Source: Pseudomonas sp. NFIX28
Lineage (GTDB): Bacteria; Pseudomonadota; Gammaproteobacteria; Pseudomonadales; Pseudomonadaceae
Assembly (NCBI RefSeq): GCF_900107395.1
Contig: NZ_FNPW01000003.1
Location: 360,632 to 424,631 of the forward strand
DNA: 64,000 bases
Reading direction: 5' to 3'
The notes under the pieces were generated by a model. That model was given only the letters and a program-made list of their open reading frames with translations. It did not search any database and was not told the DNA's origin. Positions 18,334 to 27,651 of the stretch are shown here, one piece after another (position 1 is the stretch's first letter; each line of letters begins with the position of its first letter). The position numbers were made by a program, and so were the translations under genes.

Positions 18334-19194
18334 TCAGAGCAAGCCGAGTTGCTCCGCAGCGGGCTCTCTGTATAGCTCAGGCAAGGCTGGCAATCCAGGC
18401 AGGCGCGCCATCAGGCGCGTGTGAAAACGCCGCGCCAGCTCAGCGGCCAGGCGGTTATCGGCGGTGTGCAGGAAGATGTAGGGCGTTCGCCCTTCCTCGA
18501 TCCAGCTGGCAACCTTGTCGATCCAGGGCACCAGGAACGGGTCGTTGGCCTCGAGCTGCGGATGGCCGATAAAGCGCACCTGGGGAAACCGGGTAAACGC
18601 CGCCGGACGCGGCGGCACCTTGGGCTTCTTCGATTGCGCATGGAGCACCGAAGGCTCGCTGGAAGTGCAACTGAACAAGGCGCGCGGGTCGAGACAGATG
18701 CGCTCCACGCCACGCTCCAGCAACAGGCGATTGAGCATGCGCTCGGCATCGCCCTTGGCGAAGAAATCCCGATGCCGGACTTCCACCGCCAGCGGCCGCT
18801 CCAGGGCGTCGATAAAGCCCGCCAGCTCCGCCAAGCGTTGCGGCGTGAAACTCGCGGGCAGTTGCAGCCACAGCGGCGACACACGCTCGCCCAGCGGGCT
18901 GAGCAACTGCAGGAAGCTCTGCGCCGCGCTCAGTTGCTCGCGCAGGTCGCCGCCGTGGCTGATGTCGCCGGGAAACTTGGCCGTGAAGCGAAAATGTTCG
19001 GGCATGGTCTGCGCCCAGCGCTGCACCGTGGCCGGCGCGGGGCGCGCGTAGAAGGTGGTATTGCCTTCCACCGCATTGAAGACCTGGCAATACAGGCCGA
19101 GGAAATCCGTCGGGCGCGCGCTTTCCGGGTACAGGTACTCACGCCAGGCGTTTTCGCTCCAGGAAGGACAACCGAGGTAATAAGGCAGCACCAT
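18334..19194 (-). CDS. DUF72 (YecE-like) TIM-barrel protein
   Basis: Protein of 286 residues of the DUF72 family. The N-terminus YYLGCPSWSENAWREYLYP, the middle FNAVEGNTTFYARPAPATVQRW, FRFTAKFPGDISH, AVEVRHRDFF and the C-terminal PYIFLHTADN are all family hallmarks. The fold is a TIM barrel; the activity is unknown. The ATG at 19194 overlaps the stop of the upstream small gene (TGATG), which argues for this start over longer in-frame readings and for translational coupling. Confidence 0.88.
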   Translation of the reverse strand: MVLPYYLGCPSWSENAWREYLYPESARPTDFLGLYCQVFNAVEGNTTFYARPAPATVQRWAQTMPEHFRFTAKFPGDISHGGDLREQLSAAQSFLQLLSPLGERVSPLWLQLPASFTPQRLAELAGFIDALERPLAVEVRHRDFFAKGDAERMLNRLLLERGVERICLDPRALFSCTSSEPSVLHAQSKKPKVPPRPAAFTRFPQVRFIGHPQLEANDPFLVPWIDKVASWIEEGRTPYIFLHTADNRLAAELARRFHTRLMARLPGLPALPELYREPAAEQLGLL

Positions 19195-19496
19195 CAGATG
19201 TGCAGGTCGAGACCCACCACTTCCATATCCCAATCGACGAAACCGGCGGTGGTCAGGTAGCTGGCCAAGGCATTGGCCACGCTTCTTTTCATGGCGCGCT
19301 GGAAGATCATGTCCTGCGGACGGGCTGGCAGGTTGCTGGTGCGCCCGGCCGAAGCCTGGGAACGCGACTGGGCTGGCGTGTCGGGTTGGACTTCGACGGC
19401 ATCTGCATCCTCGAGGGAGTCGTCCAGCAGCACGCTGCCTTTGCGAGGCTTGCGCTTGATGGGGTAGGACTGAGAGGAAATGCCGTCTATGCGCAT
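19194..19496 (-). CDS. small conserved hypothetical protein (100 aa)
   Basis: A 100-residue protein with a basic N-terminal stretch (YPIKRKPRKGS), a polar middle and a structured-looking C-terminus (AMKRSVANALASYLTTAGFVDWDMEVVGLDLHI). No signal peptide or known domain. The ATG at 19496 is chosen; an in-frame GTG at 19502 is possible, and neither has a strong ribosome binding site. Its stop overlaps the start of the DUF72 gene, so they should be co-translated. Function unknown. Confidence 0.7.
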   Translation of the reverse strand: MRIDGISSQSYPIKRKPRKGSVLLDDSLEDADAVEVQPDTPAQSRSQASAGRTSNLPARPQDMIFQRAMKRSVANALASYLTTAGFVDWDMEVVGLDLHI

Positions 19497-19681
19497 AATC
19501 ACATGCTCGATATCGATGATGGCAATTTAGCGGCACCTCGCCGACTACGCAAATGCCGAGTGATAACTAGAACACAGAAAATGCGAAAGGTTTAAAAGCT
19601 GCCGGAAACTGGCACGAAAACCTGACGATTGACACGCTCGCCACGCGCGCTGGCAGTGGCGAACAGCTCTGCAACGGCCTG

Positions 19682-20368
19682 TCAGCGCGCTTTCGGCGTG
19701 GCCACCTTGTCCCGCAGATACACCGGCTGCGCCTGGTCCGCGGGGATTGCCTCGCCGCGTTCCCAGGCAAAACGCGCCAGGGCCAGCAAATCTTCGGCAT
19801 GGGGCAGCATGCCCGCGTCCTGGCCGCTGGTCTGCACCCCGATACGCTCGGCATACCCCCAGCCGGTGCCCGCGCCGAACCAGTCGCCGCTGGCGTCCGC
19901 CGGCAATGCGGCGGCTTCCGGCGGCAGCACCGCTTCAACGCCTGCCAGGCGCATTTCACCCGCGACTTCGCGGTAGCAGCCCCAGTAAACCTCATCCATC
20001 CGCGCATCGATGGCGGCAGCCACCTGGGTCGCGCCGTGCTCGCGCAATGCGCGCTGCGCCAGCACCGCCAGGTTCGACACCGGCAGCACCGGGCGCTCCA
20101 GGGCGAAGGCCAGGCCCTGCACCACGCCGATGGCGATGCGCACACCGGTAAAGGCCCCCGGCCCGCGCCCGAAGGCAATGGCGTCGACGGCCTGCAGGCT
20201 GGTGCCGGCATCGGCCAGCAGTTTCTGGATCATCGGCAGCAGCTTTTGCGCATGCAGGCGCGGGATCACCTCGTAATGGCTCGTCACCTTGCCGTCGTGC
20301 AGCAAGGCAACGGAGCAAGCTTCAGTCGCGGTGTCCAGGGCCAGCAAGGTGCTCATCGATGTATCCAT
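19682..20368 (-). CDS. tsaB: tRNA t6A biosynthesis protein TsaB
   Basis: Subunit of the TsaBDE complex that installs threonylcarbamoyl on A37 of ANN-decoding tRNAs. It is an ASKHA-fold protein of 228 residues. Markers are LLALDTATEACSVALLHDG, HAQKLLPMI and the TsaB motif IAFGRGPGAFTGVRIAIGVVQGLA. It lacks the metal-binding His pair of TsaD, as expected. The start is either 20368 (MDTS) or 20356 (MSTLLALD); neither has a clear ribosome binding site. Placed downstream of adk, from which a hairpin separates it. Linked in function to TcdA at the left edge, which acts on the t6A product. Confidence 0.93.
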   Translation of the reverse strand: MDTSMSTLLALDTATEACSVALLHDGKVTSHYEVIPRLHAQKLLPMIQKLLADAGTSLQAVDAIAFGRGPGAFTGVRIAIGVVQGLAFALERPVLPVSNLAVLAQRALREHGATQVAAAIDARMDEVYWGCYREVAGEMRLAGVEAVLPPEAAALPADASGDWFGAGTGWGYAERIGVQTSGQDAGMLPHAEDLLALARFAWERGEAIPADQAQPVYLRDKVATPKAR

Positions 20369-20409
20369 AAGGCAGAGGGAGTTGAAAAAAGTGACGCATT
20401 ATAAACAGC

Positions 20410-20431
20410 AACGGCCCGCAAGCGGGCCGTT
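20410..20431 (-). terminator. hairpin terminator after adk
   Basis: Perfect 10-bp GC-rich stem (AACGGCCCGC at 20410-20419 and GCGGGCCGTT at 20422-20431) 23 nt beyond the adk stop. On the adk strand it is followed by GCTGTTTAT, a weak T-tract. Confidence 0.55.
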
Positions 20432-20454
20432 GAAGATGAAGCCGGTACGACTTG

Positions 20455-21201
<747 letters not shown>

Positions 21202-21391
21202 TCAAGATACACAGCCGACACAGCGCACACAAGCAGCCGAAAGTCGGAGCAACCCACCGCCTTTATGCCCTGGCGACAAGGTATTGCTGGTCGCAACCCC
21301 GTAACAAAGTGTCGCCTGGCGACGGTCGCCGAGCCTTTCGGGACAGCGACCGAAGTACCGCGCCAAACCACTGAAAAGCCCGGCAAATACC

Positions 21392-24022
21392 TTAGCCGGT
21401 GTTGCGCAAACCGGCGGCAATCCCTGCCACAGACACCAGCAGCGCCTGTTCCACCGGGCTGTCCTGGGCGCCATCCTGGCGTCGCGAACGGGCCAGCAGT
21501 TCAGCCTGCAATAGATGCAGCGGGTCGAGGTAGGTGTTGCGCAGGCGAATGAACTCCAGGGTGTCAGGGCTATGTGCCAGTAACTGCGACTGCCCGGTCA
21601 GCCCCAGCACCACCGAACACGCCTGCGACAATAAGTCGCGTAAATGCGCACCCAACGGCAGCAGTGCCGGCTCGACCAAGCGCTCGTCGTAGGAACGGGC
21701 GATATCCGCGTCGGCCTTGGCCAGCACCATCTCCAGCATATCGATGCGCGTGCGGAAAAACGGCCACTGCTCGCGCATCTGCCCCAGCAACTCGCCTTCC
21801 CCACGTTCCAGGGCCTTGCTCAAGGCGGTTTCCCAGCCCAGCCAGGCCGGCAACATCAGGCGGGTCTGGGTCCAGCCGAAAATCCACGGGATGGCCCGCA
21901 GGCTTTCGATGCCGCCGGCGCGGCGCTTGGCCGGCCGGCTGCCCAGGGGCAGGCGGCCGAGCTCCTGCTCTGGCGTGGACTGGCGGAAGTACTCGACGAA
22001 CTGCGGGTTCTCCCGCACCACCGCGCGATAGGCCTTCACCCCATCGGCGGCCAGTTCGTCCATCAAGTCGCGCCAGGCTGGCTGCGGCAGGGGCGGAGGC
22101 AACAAGGTCGCCTCCAGCACCGCCGCCAGGTAGAGATTGAGGTTCTGCTCGGCAATGTCTGGCAGCCCGAATTTGAAACGAATCATTTCCCCTTGCTCGG
22201 TGGTGCGGAAGCGCCCCGCCACCGACCCCGGCGGCTGCGACAGGATCGCCGCATGAGCCGGACCGCCGCCGCGGCCCACGGTGCCGCCGCGACCGTGGAA
22301 CAACAGCAGCTCGACCTGCTGCTCGCGGCAGATGTCCACCAGCTTTTCCTGGGCCCGGTACTGCGCCCAGGCGGCGGCCGTGGTGCCGGCGTCCTTGGCC
22401 GAGTCGGAATAGCCGATCATCACTTCCTGCGGGCCTTGCAAGCGCGCGCGATACCCCGGCAAAAGCAGCAACCGCTCGATCACCGGGCCGGCGTTGTCCA
22501 GGTCGGCCAGGGTTTCGAACAGCGGCACCACGCGCATCGGCCGCAGCACGCCCGCTTCCTTGAGCAGCAGCTGCACGGCAAGCACATCGGAAGCCGCGCC
22601 GGCCATGGAGATTACATAGGAGCCCAGCGAAGCCGCCGGGGCCGCGGCGATTTCCCGGCAGGTCGCCAGCACTTCGGCGGTGTCGGCCGATGGCTTGAAA
22701 TAACCAGGCAGCAACGGCCGGCGGTTGCCCAGTTCACGCATCAGGAAATCGATGCGCTCTTGCTCGCTCCAGTCGCCGTAGCGCCCCAGGCCCAGGTAAT
22801 CGGTGATTTCGGTCATGGCCGCGGTATGGCGCGTGGAGTCCTGGCGCACGTCCAGGCGCACCAGGAACAGGCCGAAGGTCACCGCGCGGCGCAGGCAGTC
22901 GAGCAGCGGACCGTCGGCGATCACGCCCATGCCGCATTCGTGCAGCGACTGATAGCAGAGCTCCAGCGGGTCCAGCAGCTCGCGGTTGTTCTGCAAGACC
23001 TGGGCAGTCGCCGGCGCGGTGCCGCTCAACGAGGCCTGCGCCCAATTGCGGGTGGCCCGCAGGCGCTCGCGCAACTGCTTGAGCACCGCGCGATACGGCT
23101 CGGCACTGTCGCCGGCCAGGGCCTGCAACGCCGCGTTGGCTTGTTGCATGGACAGGTCGGCAGCCAGCTGATCGACATCGCGCAGGTACAGGTCGGCGGC
23201 CATCCAGCGCGCCAGCAACAGCACCTCGCGGGTCACGGCCGCGGTGACATTGGGATTGCCGTCGCGGTCGCCGCCCATCCACGAAGCGAAGCGGATCGGC
23301 GCCGCCTCCAGCGGCAAGTGCATGCCGGTGGCGGCGTGCAAGGCCTGGTCGGCCTTGCGCAGGTAGTTGGGGATGGCCTGCCACAGCGAATGCTCGATCA
23401 CCGCGAAGCCCCACTTGGCTTCGTCCACCGGCGTTGGCCGGGTCCGGCGGATTTCCTCGGTGTGCCAGGCTTCGGCGATCAGGCGCTGCAGGCGCGCCTG
23501 GATCTGCGCGCGCTCGGCCGAGGTCAGGTCGCGATGGTCCTGGGCGGCCAGTTGCGCGGCGATGGCATCGTATTTCTGGATCAGCGTGCGGCGGGCAACT
23601 TCGGTGGGGTGGGCAGTCAGCACCAGCTCGATTTCCAGCCGCCCCAACTGCCGCGCCAGCGCTTCGGCGCCATGGCCTTCGGCTCGCAGGCGCGCCAGCA
23701 GTTCCGGCAGCACCCGCGACTCGAACGGCGCCGGCTGCGACTCCTCGCGGCGGTGAATCAGCTGGTACTGCTCGGCGATGTTGGCCAGGTTGAGGAACTG
23801 GTTGAACGCCCGCGCCACCGGCAGCAATTCGTCCTCGCTGAGCTGATTGAGGCTGGCGCTGAGCTCGGCATCCAGCGAACCGCGCCGATCGGCCTTGGCG
23901 CCTTTGCGGATCTGTTCGATCTTGTCGAGGAAACCCTCGCCATACTGTTCACGAATGGTGTTGCCCAACAGTTCACCCAGCAGGTGAACATCTTCGCGCA
24001 AGCGCGCATCAATATCGGTCAT
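21392..24022 (-). CDS. ppc: phosphoenolpyruvate carboxylase
   Basis: Carboxylates PEP to oxaloacetate, replenishing the TCA cycle. The protein has 876 residues, near the usual 880. The catalytic motifs are intact: [11 protein letters not shown] (catalytic His), [46 protein letters not shown] (the mobile loop) and a C-terminus ending [10 protein letters not shown], where the terminal residues bind aspartate in the allosteric family. The ATG at 24022 begins [20 protein letters not shown], typical of the enzyme. Confidence 0.97.
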   Translation of the reverse strand: MTDIDARLREDVHLLGELLGNTIREQYGEGFLDKIEQIRKGAKADRRGSLDAELSASLNQLSEDELLPVARAFNQFLNLANIAEQYQLIHRREESQPAPFESRVLPELLARLRAEGHGAEALARQLGRLEIELVLTAHPTEVARRTLIQKYDAIAAQLAAQDHRDLTSAERAQIQARLQRLIAEAWHTEEIRRTRPTPVDEAKWGFAVIEHSLWQAIPNYLRKADQALHAATGMHLPLEAAPIRFASWMGGDRDGNPNVTAAVTREVLLLARWMAADLYLRDVDQLAADLSMQQANAALQALAGDSAEPYRAVLKQLRERLRATRNWAQASLSGTAPATAQVLQNNRELLDPLELCYQSLHECGMGVIADGPLLDCLRRAVTFGLFLVRLDVRQDSTRHTAAMTEITDYLGLGRYGDWSEQERIDFLMRELGNRRPLLPGYFKPSADTAEVLATCREIAAAPAASLGSYVISMAGAASDVLAVQLLLKEAGVLRPMRVVPLFETLADLDNAGPVIERLLLLPGYRARLQGPQEVMIGYSDSAKDAGTTAAAWAQYRAQEKLVDICREQQVELLLFHGRGGTVGRGGGPAHAAILSQPPGSVAGRFRTTEQGEMIRFKFGLPDIAEQNLNLYLAAVLEATLLPPPLPQPAWRDLMDELAADGVKAYRAVVRENPQFVEYFRQSTPEQELGRLPLGSRPAKRRAGGIESLRAIPWIFGWTQTRLMLPAWLGWETALSKALERGEGELLGQMREQWPFFRTRIDMLEMVLAKADADIARSYDERLVEPALLPLGAHLRDLLSQACSVVLGLTGQSQLLAHSPDTLEFIRLRNTYLDPLHLLQAELLARSRRQDGAQDSPVEQALLVSVAGIAAGLRNTG

Positions 24023-24275
24023 CTACCTGTTCTCCAGCGGACTTGGGGCTCCTGATAAGCCCCAAGAGTGCCGCCAGCGCATGGTTCTTAGCAAGGGTTG
24101 TCCCAGCCAGGGCGCTGCTGGCGCAAAGCCGCGGACAAGGCCGGCGCACGACGAAGCGCCTTTAAACCTGGCGCGATGGAGCTAGTCTCAAGATTGAGCC
24201 GCACAACGGCTTAGCGCCGGCACTGGCCGGTCACTCACCAGGCCCTGCCACAAGCAGGTGTTCATTGAGGTTGCC

Positions 24276-24620
24276 ATGAAAATCCGTGAGCTCGCGCAAC
24301 ACTGGGAAGAAAATGCCAAGGGTCGCCTGACCAAGACCGGCTACACGCTCTACCTGGATGTCGAAGCCGCTGCGCGCCTGGCGGCAATTGCCGAGATGTA
24401 CCCCAAACGCCGGCCCGAGGAACTGCTGGGCGAACTGATCGGGGCGGCGCTGGAGGAACTCGAAACCAGCTTCCCTTACGTCCAGGGCCAGCACGTGGTC
24501 GCCGTTGACGAAGAAGGCGATCCGCTCTACGAAGATATCGGCCCCACCCCGCGTTTTCTCGCCCTGTCGCGGCGTTATCTGCACGATCTGTCGGCCCAGG
24601 CAGAAGAGCAGCAGCACTGA
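24276..24620 (+). CDS. small conserved protein (sometimes labelled pilin assembly protein)
   Basis: A 114-residue soluble protein: MKIRELAQHWEENAKGR, then a helical section (LDVEAAARLAAIAEMYPKRRPEELLGELIGAALEELE) and an acidic tail. Similar Pseudomonas proteins carry the label 'pilin assembly protein', but nothing in the sequence shows a pilus function: no signal peptide, membrane segment or ATP site. The ATG at 24276 has GAGG 6 nt upstream; the longer frame from 24258 is less likely. It stands alone, divergent from ppc. Confidence 0.75.
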   Translation: MKIRELAQHWEENAKGRLTKTGYTLYLDVEAAARLAAIAEMYPKRRPEELLGELIGAALEELETSFPYVQGQHVVAVDEEGDPLYEDIGPTPRFLALSRRYLHDLSAQAEEQQH

Positions 24621-24656
24621 TCCAAGCCGGTATTTCCCCTCGATAAAAAGCGTTAT

Positions 24657-24680
24657 TCCTGACCCCGGATCGGGTCAGGA
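24657..24680. other. intergenic inverted repeat
   Basis: Perfect 9-bp inverted repeat (TCCTGACCC at 24657-24665, GGGTCAGGA at 24672-24680) with a 6-nt loop, 37 nt after the previous stop. No T-tract follows. It could be a weak terminator or an operator for the lipoprotein operon. Confidence 0.4.
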
Positions 24681-24764
24681 GTACCTCTGCGCCAGGCAAA
24701 AGTTCCCGGTCTAGAGCCTTGTCCATGCAGTCAGAAAATTTTCAGGCGATTGGCCATCTTCGCT

Positions 24765-24792
24765 GAACTATTCAAAAAAGCCTCGGGTCACA
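24765..24792 (+). promoter_or_regulatory. candidate AlgU (sigma-22/RpoE-type) promoter
   Basis: GAACTA (24765-24770), a 17-nt spacer and TCACA (24788-24792) resemble the AlgU consensus (GAACTT, 16-17 nt, TCTGA-type). It lies about 115 nt before the lipoprotein gene. The P. aeruginosa operon for the matching lipoproteins is known to be AlgU-dependent. Confidence 0.4.
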
Positions 24793-24906
24793 GCCAATAA
24801 CCATCACTGGGACGGCCGTTTCAATATCAACGCCCTCAGCCAGTCGTCACTCAGCGTTACGGCGTCGGAACCGGGATGGATTTTGATGTTTTTCAGGAGT
24901 TATCCA

Positions 24907-25320
24907 ATGGAGTTGAAGACCATGAAGATCAGCACTGCCAAATCCTCGTCCACCTCTCTGCGCGGGCTGAAACTGGCCGCGCTGGCCCTCGGTAGCAGCC
25001 TGGTTCTGGCCGGTTGCGCCGGTAATCCGCCAAGCGAGCAATACGCGGTGACGCAATCTGCGGTCAACAGCGCAGTCAGCGCAGGCGGTACCGAGTTTGC
25101 CGCCGTGGAAATGAAATCGGCACAGGACAAGCTCAAGCAAGCCGAACTCGCCATGCATGACAAGAATTACGACGAAGCCCGGCGCCTGGCCGAACAGGCC
25201 GAATGGGACGCCCGCGTTGCCGAGCGCAAGGCTCAGGCAGCCAAGGCCGAACAGACATTGAAGGACTCTCAGAAAGGGGTTCAGGAACTACGTCAGGAAG
25301 GCATGCGCAGCGTGCAATGA
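24907..25320 (+). CDS. DUF4398 lipoprotein
   Basis: A 137-residue predicted lipoprotein. After an N-terminal basic stretch the hydrophobic region ends in a lipobox (SSLVLAGC) near residue 37, giving an unusually long signal. The mature part is alpha-helical and Ala/Glu/Lys-rich (MKSAQDKLKQAELAMHDKNYDEARRLAEQAEWDARVAERKAQ), a DUF4398 or TPR-like helical hairpin. The ATG at 24907 has GGAG 8 nt upstream; an internal ATG at 24922 gives a more normal signal length and is a fair alternative. It lies 53 nt before the OmpA-like gene and is probably in one operon with it. Confidence 0.82.
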   Translation: MELKTMKISTAKSSSTSLRGLKLAALALGSSLVLAGCAGNPPSEQYAVTQSAVNSAVSAGGTEFAAVEMKSAQDKLKQAELAMHDKNYDEARRLAEQAEWDARVAERKAQAAKAEQTLKDSQKGVQELRQEGMRSVQ

Positions 25321-25373
25321 GCCGCTGACACCGATTCCCACGTATTCGCAATTGATAAAAGGACGAAACCATT

Positions 25374-26162
25374 ATGCGTAAACAACTGATGATCCCTGCC
25401 CTGTTGGCCATGAGCGTGGCACTGGCGGCATGCTCCACCCCGCCGAACGCCAACCTGGAAAACGCCCGGACCAACTACTCGGCCCTGCAGGCCAATCCGC
25501 AATCCACCAAGGTCGCGGCCCTGGAAACCAAGGACGCCAGCGAATGGCTGGACAAGGCCGACAAGGCCTACTTGAACAAGGAAGACCAGGAGAAAGTCGA
25601 CCAACTGGCCTACCTGACCAACCAGCGGATTGAAGTCGCCAAGCAGACCATCGCCCTGCGCACCGCGGAAACCCAGCTCAAGGACGCCGGCGACCAGCGC
25701 GCCAAGGCGCTTCTGGCTGCCCGTGACGCGCAGATCCAGCAGCTGCAATCCAGCCTCAACGCCAAGCAGACCGACCGCGGTACCCTGGTGACCTTCGGTG
25801 ACGTGCTGTTCGCCACCAACAAGGCCGACCTGAAATCCAGCGGCCTGGTCAATATCAACAAGCTGGCGCAGTTCCTGCGCGACAACCCTGACCGCAAAGT
25901 GATTGTCGAAGGCTACACCGACAGCACCGGCAGCGCGGCCTACAATCAGTCGCTGTCCGAGCGTCGCGCCACCTCGGTACAGGTCGCCCTGATCAAGATG
26001 GGTGTCGATCCGGCACGCATCGTCGCCCAGGGGTACGGCAAGCAATACCCGGTTGCCGACAACACCAGCGTTTCCGGACGCGCCATGAACCGTCGCGTGG
26101 AAGTCACCATTTCCAACGACAACCAGCCAGTCGCGCCACGTTCGGCCATCAGCGCCAACTAA
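25374..26162 (+). CDS. lptF: OmpA-family outer-membrane lipoprotein, LptF type
   Basis: Lipoprotein of 262 residues. The signal ends in ALAAC (Cys20). A helical region (about 30-135) that can form a coiled coil is followed by a C-terminal OmpA peptidoglycan-binding domain (about 140-245) with FGDVLFATNKADLKSSG, VIVEGYTDSTGSAAYNQSLSERRA and GYGKQYPVADNTSVSGRAMNRRVEV. The Asp and Arg residues that bind diaminopimelate in OmpA proteins are present. By gene order it corresponds to lptF of P. aeruginosa, tied to envelope stress and AlgU. The symbol rests on that correspondence. Confidence 0.82.
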   Translation: MRKQLMIPALLAMSVALAACSTPPNANLENARTNYSALQANPQSTKVAALETKDASEWLDKADKAYLNKEDQEKVDQLAYLTNQRIEVAKQTIALRTAETQLKDAGDQRAKALLAARDAQIQQLQSSLNAKQTDRGTLVTFGDVLFATNKADLKSSGLVNINKLAQFLRDNPDRKVIVEGYTDSTGSAAYNQSLSERRATSVQVALIKMGVDPARIVAQGYGKQYPVADNTSVSGRAMNRRVEVTISNDNQPVAPRSAISAN

Positions 26163-26196
26163 GCCCGGCCCCGCGCAATAAACCGCGCACCCCATG

Positions 26197-26230
26197 AAAA
26201 AGCCCCGCCTTTATCGGCGGGGCTTTTTTT
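26197..26230. terminator. bidirectional rho-independent terminator
   Basis: 9-bp stem (AGCCCCGCC at 26201-26209, GGCGGGGCT at 26216-26224) flanked by A's on the left and seven T's on the right. It serves the lptF-like gene and the convergent small membrane-protein gene. Confidence 0.9.
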
Positions 26231-26272
26231 ATCCGGCAAACCGGCCGCGGCTTGCGCCAGCAACCTGGGCGC

Positions 26273-26599
26273 TCACTGCTCGAGCTGCGGGGTTTCCTGG
26301 CCCATGCAGCGCACGGCGCGCTTCTTGTTGTTGACCAGCACGCCCGTCAGGCCTTTCTGCTCGGTGTCGAACAGCACCAGCACGCCATCGATGCATTGCG
26401 CCACCTCGGCCGCCGGCTGCAGGGACACCTTGTAGTCCTCGCCAGGCACGGTCTTGAGCATGGTGAAATCGTTGAGCAGCAACGCATCCTCCGGCTTGGC
26501 GAAATGCAGGTAGCCGTAGTACCACAGGCACGCCACGGTGCCGAGGATGCTGCAGATACCGGTGATGATCAGGGGGATGGCGTTACGTTCTTCGCTCAT
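26273..26599 (-). CDS. small single-pass membrane protein, unknown function
   Basis: A 108-residue protein. Residues about 9-30 (PLIITGICSILGTVACLWYYGYL) form one membrane segment. The rest, probably periplasmic, is a small domain with two Cys (QCIDGVLVLFD and AVRCMGQET) that could form a disulfide. The start codon overlaps the stop of the upstream alpha/beta hydrolase gene by 4 nt (26596-26599), so the two are coupled. No known domain recognised. Confidence 0.75.
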   Translation of the reverse strand: MSEERNAIPLIITGICSILGTVACLWYYGYLHFAKPEDALLLNDFTMLKTVPGEDYKVSLQPAAEVAQCIDGVLVLFDTEQKGLTGVLVNNKKRAVRCMGQETPQLEQ

Positions 26600-27513
26600 T
26601 GCGGACTCTCTGGAGGTTCTACGACTGGATTCAAAGGAACAGGGTAATTCGGAATTTCGCCCAGGCGGCGCAGGCCGTTGAAATGCTGCGGGTCTTCAAG
26701 ATACCGCAGCATCACCTGGCGCCAGACCGGGTCGGCGAAGGTCTGCACATGCCCGCCACGGGTCAATTGCAGCACCCTGGGCGGGGGCGCAGCTTGATAC
26801 AGACTGATGCCGTTGGAAAGCGGCACGAGGGGATCGTCGATGCTGTGGTAGATCAGCTTGGGCACGCCATCCAGGCGCGCGATGGCCTTGATCGCGCTGT
26901 CGCCGTCCGGCACCAGCCACGACAGCGGCACCTGGAACGGCCAGGTCATCCAGGAGGTGCTCAGGGCAAAACGACCCACCTCGCGGTAACTGGCCGGGAC
27001 GCCGTCGAAAATAATCGCCTTGAGCTGGCGCTGGCGTTCCGGATGCTGCTCCACCAGATAATGGATGGCCAGGGCGCCGCCCAGGCTCTGGCCCAAGACG
27101 ATCAGCGGCTTGCCCTGGACTTCCGGCGCCCGGTCCAGCCACTGGAAGGCCGCGTCGACATCCTGGTAGATCGCCGGCAGGCTCGGCTTGCCTTGCGACA
27201 CCCCATAGCCACGGTAATCCATCAGCAGCACCTGATAGCCCTGCTCCGGCAACCACCAGCTGCCACCGAGGTGGCCGGACAGGTTGCCGCCATTGCCATG
27301 CAGGTGCAGCACCGTGCCCTTGATCGGCACCCCGGCCTTGGCAGGCAGCCACCAGCCGCGCAAGCGCGTGCCGTCGGCGGTCGTCAGGGTGACGTCGCGG
27401 TAGTCGAGCCGGACTTTGTCCGGGGTGAACGGCAGGCCGCGTTCGGGATAGAACAGCAGCGAACTGCAACCGCTCAAGGTCAGTAGCAGGCAGACAATGC
27501 TGAGGACTCTCAT
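26596..27513 (-). CDS. alpha/beta hydrolase, predicted lipoprotein
   Basis: Serine hydrolase-fold protein of 305 residues. The N-terminus (MRVLSIVCLLLTLSGCSSLLFYPERG) has a lipobox at Cys16, so it is probably anchored in the envelope. The fold markers are HLHGNGGN (oxyanion side), LLMDYRGYGVSQGKPS, the nucleophile elbow LGQSLGGALA, an acidic DDPLVP and catalytic His in RGGHVQTF. Its relatives are BAAT/dipeptidyl-peptidase-like hydrolases of the YfhR/Bem46 type. Substrate unknown. It overlaps the downstream membrane-protein gene. Confidence 0.85.
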   Translation of the reverse strand: MRVLSIVCLLLTLSGCSSLLFYPERGLPFTPDKVRLDYRDVTLTTADGTRLRGWWLPAKAGVPIKGTVLHLHGNGGNLSGHLGGSWWLPEQGYQVLLMDYRGYGVSQGKPSLPAIYQDVDAAFQWLDRAPEVQGKPLIVLGQSLGGALAIHYLVEQHPERQRQLKAIIFDGVPASYREVGRFALSTSWMTWPFQVPLSWLVPDGDSAIKAIARLDGVPKLIYHSIDDPLVPLSNGISLYQAAPPPRVLQLTRGGHVQTFADPVWRQVMLRYLEDPQHFNGLRRLGEIPNYPVPLNPVVEPPESPQ

Positions 27514-27554
27514 CCGCTTGAAGCCTCGCGCCAGGGGTTGAAAAGGATACTTCT

Positions 27555-27642
27555 GTAGGAGCGAGGCTTGCCCGCGATAAAGGCACCGCGGTTTTTCTGC
27601 AGCACCGCGTCATGGCCTATCGCGGGCAAGCCTCGCTCCTAC
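27555..27642. repeat. REP doublet (REPIN), family 1
   Basis: Canonical left arm from 27555 and canonical inverted right arm ending 27642, spaced about 40 nt, between two minus-strand genes. Confidence 0.9.
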
Positions 27643-27651
27643 AGGTATGCG

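Noticed and set aside
21644..24055. An 803-codon open frame opposite to ppc
   Set aside because: ppc is intact with all catalytic motifs; the opposite frame has biased composition and no domain.
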